Source: Theropithecus gelada
Taxonomy: Eukaryota > Chordata > Mammalia > Primates > Cercopithecidae
Reading direction: 5' to 3'
Assembly (NCBI RefSeq): GCF_003255815.1
Contig: NC_037680.1
Span: forward strand, 23,758,422-23,822,421
DNA: 64,000 nt
The position numbers were made by a program, and so were the translations under genes. Below the pieces are notes generated by a model that had not been told where the DNA came from, searched no databases, and worked only from the letters and a program-made list of their open reading frames with translations. Shown piece after piece: positions 21,930-33,010 of the stretch (position 1 is its first letter; every line of letters starts with the position of its first letter).

Positions 21930-22840
21930 ACTGCTATTATATTAGTAATAAATTATGTCAAATTTACTATTGAAATATGTATATATATTTAAAAAATATA
22001 CCAAAATAGAGTGAAGTGTATAATGGATCTCTACACTCCTGTCAAGAGTCAACCATCAATTCATGGCCAATCTAGTCTAATCTGTATCTTCATTTAATCT
22101 TGTTTTAACAAAATTCTTTTGAGACAAATCTTGTTCGATTTCATCTGTAAATATTTCTAAATTTATCTCTAAAATTAAGGGCCTTTTTAATTTAAAAGGC
22201 AAATGCAATAATGTTAACACACTTAAAAATTAACAAAAAATTTTAATTGTATTCACTAACAAGTCAATGTTTAGATTTCTCCAATTGCCTCATACACATA
22301 TTTTTTAACAATTTGTCTGAATCTAGATCCTAATAAGGTCCATAGAAAGCTATTGGTGAACATGTGTCTTAAGTCTCTTTTACTCTGTAGGTTTACTTCC
22401 ACCTTTCTTGCTTGCTTGCTTGCTTACTTGCTTTCAACTATTTGGTGAAGAAACCAGGCCATTTTTTTCTGGTGAATTTTCTGATTTTGATGATTACATT
22501 TCTGTGTTATCTTTTCATATGTTCCTTAGTCTTTTTTATTTCATGTAAATTGATATCTAAATGTATGATTAGATTCAGTGAGGTTTTTTTTTTTTTTTTT
22601 TGGCAAATATATTTCATATATGTGTCATGTATTCTATTAGGAGGCAAACAATGCTTGATGATTGTCTCTTTTTTTGTGGTATCAGTAGCCATTATTGATC
22701 ATTGTCCAGATCCCTTAATTCATTAGAGGCTGCAATACAGTATATTAATTCTATGAATATAATTCCTTTTAACCTAGTAGTTGTAATATTTCTAGGAGAA
22801 ACTTTTCCTGTTTGATTACACTGAGGAAATATGTGTTCAT
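21930..22840 (-). mobile_element. L1M (old L1) 3' untranslated region
   Basis: A long ordered match to an old L1 3' end: CATCAATTCATGGCCAATC, TCATCTGTAAATATTTCTAAATTTATCTCTAAAATTAAGG, CTCCAATTGCCTCATACAC, AAGTCTCTTTTACTCTGTAGG, TGAAGAAACCAGGCCATTT and TTAATTCATTAGAGGCTGCAA. It includes a (TTGC)n-like patch (about 22406-22425). Strand is a judgement: other L1M pieces with this text read antisense. The 104-codon frame at 22412-22726 lies in it and is not a gene. Confidence 0.7.
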
Positions 22841-22989
22841 TATATTATCTGTATATAAAACCCAGGATAAATACTGGATTTAACCCTTTATTTCCACTTT
22901 CAGCTTATTTTGTAGCCTTCTTCAAAAATGACCAATGATAGTTGTATGTGTTTTAAATTGTATTTTTTTGAATGCATGGACTTAAAATA
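22841..22989. other. Unique spacer
   Basis: Nothing recognised between the L1M and a MIR. Confidence 0.4.
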
Positions 22990-23290
22990 TTTAGTCTGGA
23001 AACTTTCGAGTCAGATGAATATAGGTTTGAGCTCTGGCCCTGCCTGGCACCTCAGAGAGTCTTTCCTTTTCTTCTCATGGCCAAAGCCTAGACACTCTGG
23101 GCTCTCATGGGTCTTCTGCAGGGAAGCTTTTCTTAACTTTCCTGAGAAGGGCAAATGAATCTCTCTGAGACTCAGTTTTCTCATCTATAAAATAGGGGCC
23201 ATACTACTGATGCCATCTGACATAGTTGTGAAGGTTAAGTGAGACAGTGAGTACAGAACTCCCATTATAGGCATTCAAAGGTCTCCAATT
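22990..23290 (-). repeat. MIR SINE with an internal ~90-bp interruption
   Basis: The MIR complement starts at TATAGGTTTGAGCTCTGGCCCTGCC (to about 23050), breaks off, and resumes at about 23145 with GGGCAAATGAATCTCTCTGAGACTCAGTTTTCTCATCTATAAAATAGG and the 3' part to 23285. The intervening bases (containing GGAAGCTTTTCTTAACTTTCC) may be a small L2 piece. Confidence 0.75.
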
Positions 23291-23844
23291 TTATTGTTAT
23301 TTTGCATCTAACAACTTTGGACACTTAACTCCTGTGGTGAATTACTTTGCTATTATCTCTATCTTGAAAGTACTGTTGGAGAAACAATTATGAAAAATAT
23401 TTGTCTACTTCTGTTTATGAAGACACAATGTCACATGGCAAATTATCAGTATTTACAGAGCCCTAAAATGTTCTGAAAGATGGAAGAGAAAGAAACAGTA
23501 TTCAAGAGTCTTGTCCCAAGGTGTTATGGGGGAGACATGGTAATAATTGAGAACTATAAATAAAAATAAGTACAAATAATTACATGCACAATTAAATCTG
23601 ATGGGATGGATGGACTTGCTTACGTTAGGGAAGGGTGTCTAGGTACATTGGATTCAAAAGCGGAGGAAAAATCTACTTTGGAGGAGTCTTTGTGAGTGGA
23701 AGGGAAATCCTGAAGTTAGGGTTGGTCTCCTTCTCAAAAAAAGGAAGTTGTTGCTTTAGGAGGGTTGACTAAATACCCTGACAATACTCACTTGACTAAA
23801 AATATCTCTTCCATGGGCTTGAAGTCCTAAAGCCAGAACCAGAA
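23291..23844. other. Unique sequence, possible ancient repeat piece
   Basis: Around 23490-23600 the text (CTTGTCCCAAGGTGTTATGGGGGAGACATGG, then A-rich) faintly resembles the ancient family seen at 59-62 kb. Otherwise nothing recognised. Confidence 0.35.
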
Positions 23845-24220
23845 GCGTAGCTTGTTCCTGCTGCACACCGTTCCGTGTTCCACCTCCGGAATCTTGCCCA
23901 GGCTTATCCTTCCTCAGGAATGTCCTTGTTTGCCTTCTTCACCTGCTTACTCCCACTTATTTTACACCATGCCAGGAGTCAGGGCTTTACAGGGTCTTTC
24001 TCAGCCTCTTCCTTTACTCCACCATTGGTGTAGGGCCTCAGTGACGTTTTCCCATTGTATCCTGCACACGTTCCCATCACAGCATTCATCATACTGTTCA
24101 TATCCACTGACTTCTCTGGGCTCCAAGCACCACAAGGGTAGAGACTCTCTTAATCTTCTCTGTAACCTCAGCACAGTGGCCAGCACATGTGTATGCTTAA
24201 GAAATAATAAATACAATAAA
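23845..24220 (+). repeat. L2 LINE 3' end
   Basis: Follows the L2 3' region: CTTCCTCAGGAATGTCC, CATCACAGCATTCATCATACTG, CTGGGCTCCAAGCACCACAAGGGTAGAGACTC, TCAGCACAGTGGCCAGCACATG, ending in AAATAATAAATACAATAAA. The 133-codon frame at 23852-24253 is a chance frame in it. Confidence 0.85.
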
Positions 24221-24225
24221 TGTGT

Positions 24226-24549
24226 AGCTGGGTGCAGTGGCTCTTGCCTATAATCCCAGCACTTTGGGAGACAGAGGCAGGAGGAGTGCTTGAGCTCAGG
24301 AGTTTGAGAGCAGCCTGGGCAACATAGCAGGACCCCATCTCTACTAAAAATAAAAAAAAAAAAATCAGCTAGGCACTGTGGCTCGTGCCTGTAGTCCCAG
24401 CGACTTGGGAGGCTGAGGCAGGAGGATCACTTGAGCACAGGAGCACAGGAGTTGAAGGCTGTAGCTATGATTGTGCCACTGTACTCCAGCCTGGGCACAG
24501 AGGGAGACCCTGTCTCAAAAAAAAAAAAAAAAAAAGAAAGAAAGAAAGA
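24226..24549 (+). mobile_element. AluJ, full length, inserted at the L2 tail
   Basis: AluJ-type right arm (GAGCACAGGAG, GTAGCTATGATTGTGCCACTG), middle A run and a tail ending in (GAAA)n. Imperfect target duplication: AATAAATGTGT (about 24216-24226) and AATAAATGGGT (about 24549-24559). A 9-base unit, GAGCACAGG, is duplicated at about 24434-24451. Confidence 0.95.
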
Positions 24550-24559
24550 ATAAATGGGT

Positions 24560-26154
24560 GATGGAAATTTTACCTGTTTATTTGTACATTTAAATTTGGA
24601 CAAGTTACCGAGAAGTGTAGACCAGTAATGTGTTAACACACGAACCTAAACGAGTTATCTGGTTGACTCCTGTATAGGGGCAGGAACAGAGTGGTGGTGA
24701 GTTAGTATGGCCCAGCAAGCTGGTTTGGGGGCAGGTAGGCAGAACAGGCTGGCTTTCAGCCCTGGTTGAGAGGCAGGTTTGAAAGAGCAAAGGTGAATGG
24801 CCTAGATTGTATTATTCTTAGTCTTATTTTCCTAGTACTGCCCTTGGTGAAAAGTGGGAGAAAGCAAGAAATGTTTAGGGAACAGCAATTAGTCTTTTGG
24901 ATTTTCTTGAGTAGATTGTGGAAACTGAGCAGATGCAAACCACATAGAGGTCAGATGGGCCTGGATGATTGCTGGGGAGCTTTGGAAACACGGCCACGTG
25001 ACAAGGTTACATGTAGAAATGTCCATCTTACGAATGCATAGTAGTCTGTCCAAGAAAAAGCCATTTGCTATTAGTGGAGTGTTTTGTATATTTGCACAGA
25101 GAACTTGCTCATTTATCGAGGTTCTTAAAAATACTCATTATTTGCCTAAGAAAGATGCCTTTTCACATAAACAACGGTCTACCTGGTGTCAGAATTTCTC
25201 AACAGATAAGACACACTTGTGCTCAGGAAGGAACTTCTGCAGGCAGATAGCATACCAAACTTTTATTGTTAATATGGGAAAAAAGGCATGCATCAGAATA
25301 ACAGGAAAACCTGCTCTGGTGTGTTTGCACCTGAAGAGGGGGAGGGGATACCATTTTTATCAGGCACACTAAAAGCAGCCGTTCATTCTTGCAAGATGGA
25401 CTGTTCTAGATTTTGTTGCTTTGTGAAATTTTTGGTACACAATTTAAATAAGCTTTTGACAGAATTTAAGTAAAATCCAGGATTATTTCAGACAGTAAGA
25501 AATGAACAATAACATGTTTATCATTAGAATCAGACTCTCCTTGTTATATTTCATAGGGTTTAGCACTTATCTGTTAATACCCATCTCACTAAATGTCTCT
25601 ATTCATAACATAGGTTTTTTTCCCCTGGGTGAAGGGATGGGGAGGAGTGAATCTTTTTCTAATTTTTTTTTTCTTCCATCATGTTTATATGAATAAAATT
25701 TCACAGACCGACATTTTCTAGAACTTCTGTATTCGCTGAACAATTTCGTTTAAATACAAAGATTTCTAAGTGACATTTTGACTTCTGATTTATATGGAAT
25801 CTTAATAAGTTATGCCCAATAAACTCTTCAATTATACTGATTAAGAAGTCTGATTAAGTTTTCCTTCTCAAAAGAAAAATAAATATTTTCAATTCTTTTA
25901 AAAACATGTTTTTGTGTTTGGCAGTGCCTCAGTCTCATGGCAGTAAAGAGATTAAGTAAAATGCTAACTTGTAGTAACTCTATATTTTTACATTTCTTAT
26001 CCTAAAAACGAATACAGAGATAATTCCTGGGAAACCTCATTTCCCTGGCAGGTCAATAGCTTACTTTGCTGCTTGTTATTTGCTTTTAACAGTGACAGGG
26101 ATTTTTCTTCTTCTTTTTTTTTTTCCTTTTCTTTAATTCGCAGAGTCAATTAAA
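24560..26154. other. Unique sequence
   Basis: No mobile element recognised. Open frames at 24766-25041 and 24965-25372 (91 and 135 codons) overlap in different frames and have no recognisable domain. A strong polypyrimidine stretch followed by CAG (26110-26143) resembles a splice acceptor, but no partner donor or coding signal supports an exon. Confidence 0.45.
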
Positions 26155-26228
26155 CTGTTTAACCAAATAGATCTTAATAGTGTTGATAGATTCTTATTAT
26201 ATTCCTGTCATAATTATTTTTTAAAACT
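26155..26228 (+). repeat. Inverted duplication, left copy
   Basis: This 74-base stretch (starts CTGTTTAACCAAATAG, ends TTTTTTAAAACT) is the reverse complement of 27381-27454 with five substitutions and one single-base indel, about 93% identity. The flanks do not match, and neither copy resembles a repeat family I know. Confidence 0.9.
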
Positions 26229-27380
26229 GGCAGGAAGCATTCAGTATTCAACATCATTTACGACCTCAGTGAATGGTCATGTAAATGGACAATTTGCAGA
26301 AATTCCAGCTGGGGTTAACCTTAGAACAGGGTTGTTCCAATATAAAGCTGCTGGCTTTCTTTACATTATTACGGATTTCTGTTTGTTTTCTTTTTACTTT
26401 TGGGCAGGCTTCCCCTGAGAAGTTTAGATGGACGATTTAAGGGAGGTGTGTTTTCAGGAGGACTTAGTGGTGATATTGGAAAAATCTTAGTGAAATGACA
26501 GCCGAGGTCATTATAACATGGCCTTGAGTCTCATAACTCAGGAGGAAGTAGGTAGGAGGTGGTGGCAGAAAGGGAAAGATACTGAGGTGTTTCTAACACG
26601 AGCACAGGAATATGTGGCAATAATAGAACATTACTAAAGTTCTCCTCTAGAATGAGTCATTGACAAATATAATTTGAGGCTTTATGCAGCCCCAAGAAAA
26701 TATCAATTTCTATGATTTTTATAAACTTGCACTTTGGAAAGGTTGGCAAATTGATAGACAATGAATAAACGCATTTAGAATTCAAAGGTGACATTCATAT
26801 TATGGCCTCAGTTTAGCTAGGTGAGATATTTAGTGACACTTGGATGTCTTTCCAAAGGTCAGATTTGTTAAAACATTATACTAAAACAATCTGAGAGATA
26901 ACTTTAAGTATTCTAGGCTTAACTAGAAAGCAAATTTTGCATTATAGTTCAGGAATAGAGAGTAACTGCAAACCCAAATCAAGAAGTCTAACCACACTAA
27001 AGAAATGAATTTTGTTGTAATGCTAAAATAATTATATACTATATTCCTTAACTTAATGAGAGAGAAATGTACCTCGGTCTAATAAGCTCCACATTGTTAA
27101 ATGTCAATGTTAGCATCTCTCTTCATCAGTGTTATCCAAAATTTAATGCTAATATTATTTTACTGAATCTGTGAAGAGATTTTACTATTTTTCTTTTCTT
27201 TCTTTCTTTTTATTTTTGGAGGTTGGGGTGTGTGGAGGGATAGTGTTTCAAAGTTTGGTGTTGAGATTGTATGTATTTCCAAAGAGTAATACTGAAATAG
27301 TTTGTGAAATTATAACCAGAGTTCTACATCTTCAACTCTTTATATTCAAGAAGTTTTGCCATTTCAAAGAAAGACCAGAA
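26229..27380. other. Unique sequence between the inverted copies
   Basis: 1152 bases, AT-rich, no recognised element. A C/T-rich TTTCTTTTCTTTCTTTC patch lies at about 27190-27208. Confidence 0.45.
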
Positions 27381-27454
27381 GTTTTAAAAAAAGAATTATG
27401 ACAGGAATATAATACGACTCTATCAACACTATTAACATCTATTTGATTAAACAG
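27381..27454 (-). repeat. Inverted duplication, right copy
   Basis: Reverse-complement partner of 26155-26228. Its flanks, AGACCAGA just before and AGACAGA just after, are similar and might be a decayed target-site duplication, which would make this the inserted copy. There is no A tail or transposon terminus. Confidence 0.9.
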
Positions 27455-27829
27455 AGACAGACACTTTTTCCCACATGAACTATTTTTTGATAAGTATAAA
27501 CTATGATAAAATATGAAAAAAGCAAAATTCAGGATACTTTTGTAGGTGGACACATGTCAGATATTATATAAAATTAGCTTAAATAGTCAAGCACTGTAAA
27601 ATGAGAGGCAGATAGGATATTGTCTCCAAAAAGGACATAGTGAAAACAACACTTTGAAATGCCAAATAGTCAAATATGGGCATAACTTTTTCATATTAGA
27701 GAAATCTTATTGCCTAGACAAATGTAGTAGTAGTGTGTATATTAGTTCTAAGAATTTAGTGACCAAAGTACAGTGCCTTCCCCATCAGGTTCTGATAATA
27801 AAAGCTCATATTCTGTGAACATTTTACAC
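27455..27829. other. Unique AT-rich sequence
   Basis: Nothing recognised. Confidence 0.45.
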
Positions 27830-28121
27830 TTTTTTCTTTTGAGATGGAGTCTTCCTGTGGTGTCCAGGCTGGAGTAGAGTGGCGCCATCTCGGCTCACTG
27901 TAACCTACGCCTCCTGGGTTCAAGCAATTCTCCTGTGTCAGCCTCCTGAGTAGCTGGGATTACAGGCACCTGCCACCACGCCTGGCTAATTTTTGTATTT
28001 TTAGTAGACACACTTTCACCATGTTGGCCAGGCTGGTCTCAAACTCCTGACCCCAAGTAATCTGCTGGCCTCGGCTTCCCAAAGTGTTGAGATGACAGGT
28101 GTGAGCCACTGCGTCTGGCCT
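27830..28121 (-). mobile_element. AluS, full length, short tail
   Basis: Complement of an AluS: short TTTTTTCTTTTGAGATGGAG tail, GGCTCACTGTAACCTACGCCTCC, both arms, and 5' end CTGCGTCTGGCC. TACACTT before and TACACTC after suggest a short target duplication. Confidence 0.95.
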
Positions 28122-31100
28122 ACACTCTTTAATCCTCTGATTTCATGAAGAGTTCTTAACTACCCCCAGCTAATGCTAAAAAGGAGGTGTCCCGGTTCTT
28201 ACACAGGCACTGCTAATAACGTGGCAACCTGAGCCTGTTCCCAGGCTCAGTTCACAGGAGCCCATGTTCAGTGGTTATTTAATAGCTTTGAAATGCCATC
28301 CATCTGTGGCCCATTTCAAGTTTCCCATGATTCTTAGGAAGACCCTGGCTCCATCTTGAAAACGGAAGAAATAAAAACGGCAGACCTATGAAGGTCAAAG
28401 GGGAAGATAAGAAAAGCTGTATCGATTGTTGAGATCTGGCGACTTGTTTAAATTTCATCAGACTCACTTCTATGAACTCTCAGGTAAGCACTGTATTGAT
28501 TTGTAATTTTCCTGCGAACTTTATAAAGCAGAGGAAAATGGCAGACATGGTGAAGTGCTTGGTTAGCGTCTAAGCTGCAGTGTTGGTAATTAGCTCAAGG
28601 GTGGGGGGGCGAGAGAGTCAGGCTGCTTGCTGGAAGTTTGAGTGCAAATTTGACAAGGCAAGGAAAATGGATTGCGCTCCAGTGAGAACTGGTTTAACAC
28701 TTGAATTCATAAAACTCTAGAGTTCCTCCTTGTTGAGTACTGCAAATAAAGAGGAGAGTAAGAAAGACGTAATTCTGAAAGGGGGGTCGGAGAGTAAACT
28801 GAAAATTTCCATGGAAATAGCCGTTTTTTTTTTTTTATGACTTTTTAAAGCCACTTTTAAGCTATTGCTTTCAGTTTACTTCAATGCACTCACTGAAGTA
28901 AGCTTAGAAAGAAATCTTTGATATGCCAGATCAACCAAAAGTTTTAAAATATCCTTTTGTGTCTCCATTTATAATGCAAATAGTAAGTTGGTGTTTTGGG
29001 TTCATTTCACCATGGTCTCTGAAGTGGGTTAACATACACAGAATGAGGAAGTGGAGGGAGTCCCAAAGAGAGCACATCTTTGATAGTTCAATAATAATAA
29101 AAAAAAATGTATTTAGGTCTTTTCTAAATACCTTTCACCTCCTAAGAATATAAAACATGAGAGGAAGATCTAAGAAGAATAAATTGTGGTTGCCCTCTAT
29201 GTTAGCTGAATGACTAAAGATATCGTATTGTTCTATGAATTATCCACTACTTAAATATTCCTTAAGTCTAGCCTTTATGAGCTCATAAAAAAGACTTTGC
29301 TTATGTGTCTAGGAAAGCCAGTATCTTTATATGCTGTCAGAACTGAATTTAACATACTGTTTCAATATAACTTTGAAAACCAGCAGATATTTTGTTATAG
29401 AAAGCAAGCTAGGCAAGCACCTTAAACCCATGTTTACATTTTAGTTTTATCAAACATAAACATTTCCTAGTTGGAATAGTTTTAAAAAGTGGTAATCTAT
29501 GCTTGAGAATGATGGAAAGAGACGGAATTCTGGTTGAAATAGTATTGCCACTGTAGTGTTTTATTCATGAGAATTTCCAATCTTTTTTCATATATACTAA
29601 AAAAGCCAAAATTAATTAATGTCAGAAACACAAATGACGATTGGCAATGATCATCCATCCATACTGGGGGAGGGAAGGCTGGGCGTTCTGTGTGGTATAA
29701 ACTCCAGATTCTGCTTCCCCACTGAACACCTCTGTAAAGCCTCCTGTGCATTTGGAAGCTTCAGAATTTCTTCTGGGCAACTAAAGTCAAATATAATTTT
29801 TGACAGATACCAACCCCTCCCTCAATACAACCAAGAGCAATAATGTTTCAGGAAGCTCCAGCTGAAGTGTTAGTAATAACCATCAAATAAACAGAAGTTT
29901 TACCATCTTCTGTTTCATGATTGAGCTTTTTTCATATGTAAACAATTTATAAGGAAAAAAGTGGGCCGTGTCAGATATGAGAAACAGAGAAAAGTTTGGT
30001 GGGAAAAATCAGAGGCATTCTTTGTCAGGAGATAGAGTTAGGACATGCCTATGATTGCACACAGTTTGGGTAGATTCTTGTATTCATCCTTCCTCTCGGG
30101 TTATAAGTATCACCTTTTCTTACCCTTTCTTCCCTTCCCTTCTCATTCTTTCTTGGGCATGGGCGTGGACCTCTCTTACCTTTGCTTTTCTCTGGGACCT
30201 GAGTTGACAGCTGTGTCACACTCGCCTTCTCCTCTTCCCAAACTGCTTCCCCTACCCTTCTCCCAATTGGGCTTGTTGAGGAACCACTGCTCCCCAGGCA
30301 CCCTTAGTGCCTTAGCTTTGCCTAGGTACCTCTGGTGTATATTTCTTAGTGGCTATATGTTAGGAGCAAAAAAGTCTCCCAGTGACCCCCTTTCATTTGT
30401 TGTCTGACTTGAATTAAGCTGTACAACTCTGATTAGAGACAAATCTTTCTTTTTCCACACTGTTGCTCTTTCTGCTGTCTCATTTAACACAGCTGGTATA
30501 AAATGCTAGAACTATTTAGCATAACAAGACCTATTTGCAAAAATGATGAGAAAATACCATAAAAAAGGCAAGAAATATATCCCCTATAGGAGATGCTATT
30601 GTTACCCTGCTTAGATACCCTTCAGTGGCTGGTACTTGCTTCCCCCGCCTCCTGCCCAAGCTGCTTTGAGTGTGGCTGGTGACCTCATAGCTGCCTTCTT
30701 CCCTGGAGACTTGTCCTCTGGCCAATGACTGACAGGGATAGGGGTGAAGGTAGGGGGGAGCTGACAAAATGCCAGCCTCTTTACCTCAAGGTAGATGTAA
30801 TGCTGTGATGTGATTTGTGCTCCAGAACTTCCGGATCTACTGAAGCTAGCCTCCTGCTGAGCTCACACTTGGTCAACATTCTTTCCCTCTCATCTCCTCC
30901 CCTTCTCTTTAGAACACTCCCTTAGTAAATCACTTGAACCAAAATTTTTACCTCAGGCCCTGTTTCTAAGGAATCTCACCCAAAGACATATATATTTTTT
31001 AAATTGAAAAGAAAACCTTGGAATTATTTGGCTAAATCTTAATATACGTGAAGTGACCAAAGATGGAATTGGTATTGATCCAAAGCGTTAGATTTGGCAA

Positions 31101-31374
31101 AAATGGCACAAAAACTTAAGATATTTCATAGCAAAACTTAAGAACTAAAGAAATATTATCTTTTGGCTCATTAAAAAGGGAAATACATTTTGAAGAGTTG
31201 CAAATATTTAAAATGATATTAACCTGGAGAAAATCCATGAGTGGGACTGCAGCAGTCTCCTTATTACTTACATTATGACTGGTTTTATAGTTTCCAAAGT
31301 AAGTTTCAATTTCATGACCCTGAGTCAATCTCATGACAATAATGACAAACAGGGATACTTATTAGCTGCATTTT
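28122..31374. other. Unique sequence, 3.2 kb without a recognised mobile element
   Basis: No Alu, L1, MIR or DNA-transposon signature seen. Pieces such as 28190-28490 (ending in a good donor-like CAG/GTAAGC at 28481-28489) and 30045-30410 (C/T-rich, 120 open codons) stand out slightly, but nothing supports a gene. Confidence 0.45.
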
Positions 31375-31480
31375 CCACATACCAAGATTGTGTCCCAGAA
31401 AGGTTACATGGCTTGACCATGTCTCACAGTTATTAAGTACCTAGTCCATAGCTGGTGCTCAAACCCAGGTTTCTGTGAGA
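31375..31480 (+). repeat. MIR SINE fragment
   Basis: CCCAGAAAGGTTACATGGCTTGACCATGTCTCACAGTTATTAAGTACC and GTGCTCAAACCCAGGTTTCTG follow the MIR core and 3' part. Confidence 0.75.
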
Positions 31481-31637
31481 AATATGAGGGAAGATTTGCT
31501 GATTAAACCAAATTCTTACCTTTATCATAGATGGAGTTTTCATAATTCTGTTATTATGTCTATAAAGGTTGCACTTGTGATATACCTACTGACCTAGACT
31601 TAATCTTGGTCAAAGTTGTCATTTTCCTATTACATGT

Positions 31638-32218
31638 GTGTATTATCCATTGTTACATAACAGATTATCTTAAAACTTAGCAGTTTAAGACAATAAACAC
31701 TTATTATCTCATAATTTCTGTGGGTCCAGAATCAATAGGTAGCTTAAGTGTCTCTATCTCAAGGGCTCTCCACATAGCTACAACCAAGGTGTTGGCCAGG
31801 GTTGTGGTCTCATTTAAAGGCTTAGCTGAGGAGAGACTAGCTTCTAGCTCACCTAATTGTTAGAAGGATTTGATTCCTTGGGAGCTTTTGGACTGCAGGC
31901 TCCTTTTCCTCACTGGTTACTGGCCAGAGGCCTTCCTTAGTTCCCTGGCATGTGACTCTTTCCATAGGACAGCTCACAATACAGCAGCTGACATTCTACA
32001 AAGTGAGCAGGCAAGGGAAAGAAAAGGTGAGCAAGGTGGAATTCAGAGCATTTCTGTTACTTGATCTTGGAAGTGAGAGCCCATCAATTTTGCTGTATTC
32101 TCTTGGTAAGAAGTGAGTCACTAGGTCCAGCCCACACTCAATGGGAGGGTATTACACAGGGACATGCATACCAGGAGCCAGGGTGTCCTGGAAGCCATTT
32201 TAGAGGCTGCCTATTGCA
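31638..32218 (+). mobile_element. LTR-like old interspersed repeat
   Basis: Ordered match to a medium-reiteration consensus: TATTATCCATTGTTACATAACAGATTATC, AACTTAGCAGTTTAAGACAATAAACACTTATTATCTC, GGTGTTGGCCAGGGTTG, AAGTGAGTCACTAGGTCCAGCCCACACTCAATGGGAGGG. The ends are TG...CA, suggesting an ERV-class LTR (LTR33/ERVL era), but I am not sure of the family. No internal viral gene is attached. Confidence 0.65.
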
Positions 32219-32929
32219 GTGTGTCACTTGGCTTCCTCATCTACAGGGCCCTGCAACTTGATCCAACCACTGTTTTCTGTATAAGGAAGCACTGGATTAT
32301 TTTCAATATGTTAATTTCATGGGTTTAGGCATATGTGCTGTAGTTTAATGCGCTTCTCACTTGTTCTTCCTCCCACCCACTCTTCAATTTCTCTTCTCCT
32401 TTTGCTCTTCCTTTCTTGCTTCCTCTGTCCTCCTGCTTCTAACTCTACTCACTTCTCTTTCAAGCTCCCTGTTTTCTCTCTCCTCCCTTCTCATGCTCTC
32501 ACGGTCACCTTCCTTTCAGAATCCAAATTCTCTGTATCTGTTCCTGCTACCATGGCCCTTGTTGCTCCTCCATCTGCTCACAGGGACCATGGCCAACCAG
32601 CAATTTTAGATGCTGGCTCTTAAGTTTCTAAAGAAAATGATTCAATTCAACTCTTGGGTCTAGTCTTTCTACCAAGTTCCTCTAGGAAGATGACACCATG
32701 ATGAAGTGAGACAAAGTGTTTTTTATAGAACGTTGAAAATCCTGTTTTAGAAGGTGGGGGGAGGATTTTTTTTTCTCTGTTTCTCTATGCATAATGTCAG
32801 ATCTGAATTATATCTAGTGTTGTGTGTTTTATGTTAAATTACTTTAAAAGATAAGATGATGAGAATGATGATGATGATGCAGGCTAAAGTACACCATCAT
32901 ATCACATATCTAAAATTAGTTTTTTACTC
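32219..32929. other. Unique sequence with a C/T-rich stretch
   Basis: About 32350-32515 is strongly pyrimidine-rich on the plus strand (runs of CTTCTCC, TTCCTTTC, TCTCTCC), which keeps two overlapping frames open by chance (32333-32623 and 32361-32609). A short (GAT)n lies at about 32855-32879. Confidence 0.5.
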
Positions 32930-33010
32930 CTGATGGTAGTGACTGCAACCTTTGTCTCTGTTTCCAGTATCTAGAATCATCTGAATGAATAAATGAATGA
33001 ATGAATGAAG
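32930..33010 (+). repeat. L2 tail relic with (GAAT)n
   Basis: GTGACTGCAACCTTTGTCTCTG...CCAGTATCTAGAATCATCTGAATGAATAAATGAATGAATGAATGAA resembles the L2 end, whose natural (GAAT)n terminus has expanded to about six units at 32982-33008. Confidence 0.55.

Noticed and set aside
22412..22726. 104-codon frame rich in Phe and Ile, membrane-protein-like
   Set aside because: It lies in the L1M 3' region and its hydrophobicity comes from T-rich sequence.
23852..24253. 133-codon plus-strand frame
   Set aside because: Falls in the L2 3' region, which is non-coding.
24965..25372. 135-codon plus-strand frame
   Set aside because: Overlaps two other frames, no domain, no splice or start context; looks random.
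26110..26417. Possible exon: polypyrimidine tract plus CAG acceptor followed by about 90 open codons
   Set aside because: The frame simply runs to a stop, no convincing donor or known protein is seen, and poly-T tracts before CAG are common in this AT-rich sequence.
28190..28490. Possible non-coding RNA exon ending in a CAG/GTAAGC donor
   Set aside because: A single good donor-like word is weak evidence; no acceptor, promoter or conservation can be shown.
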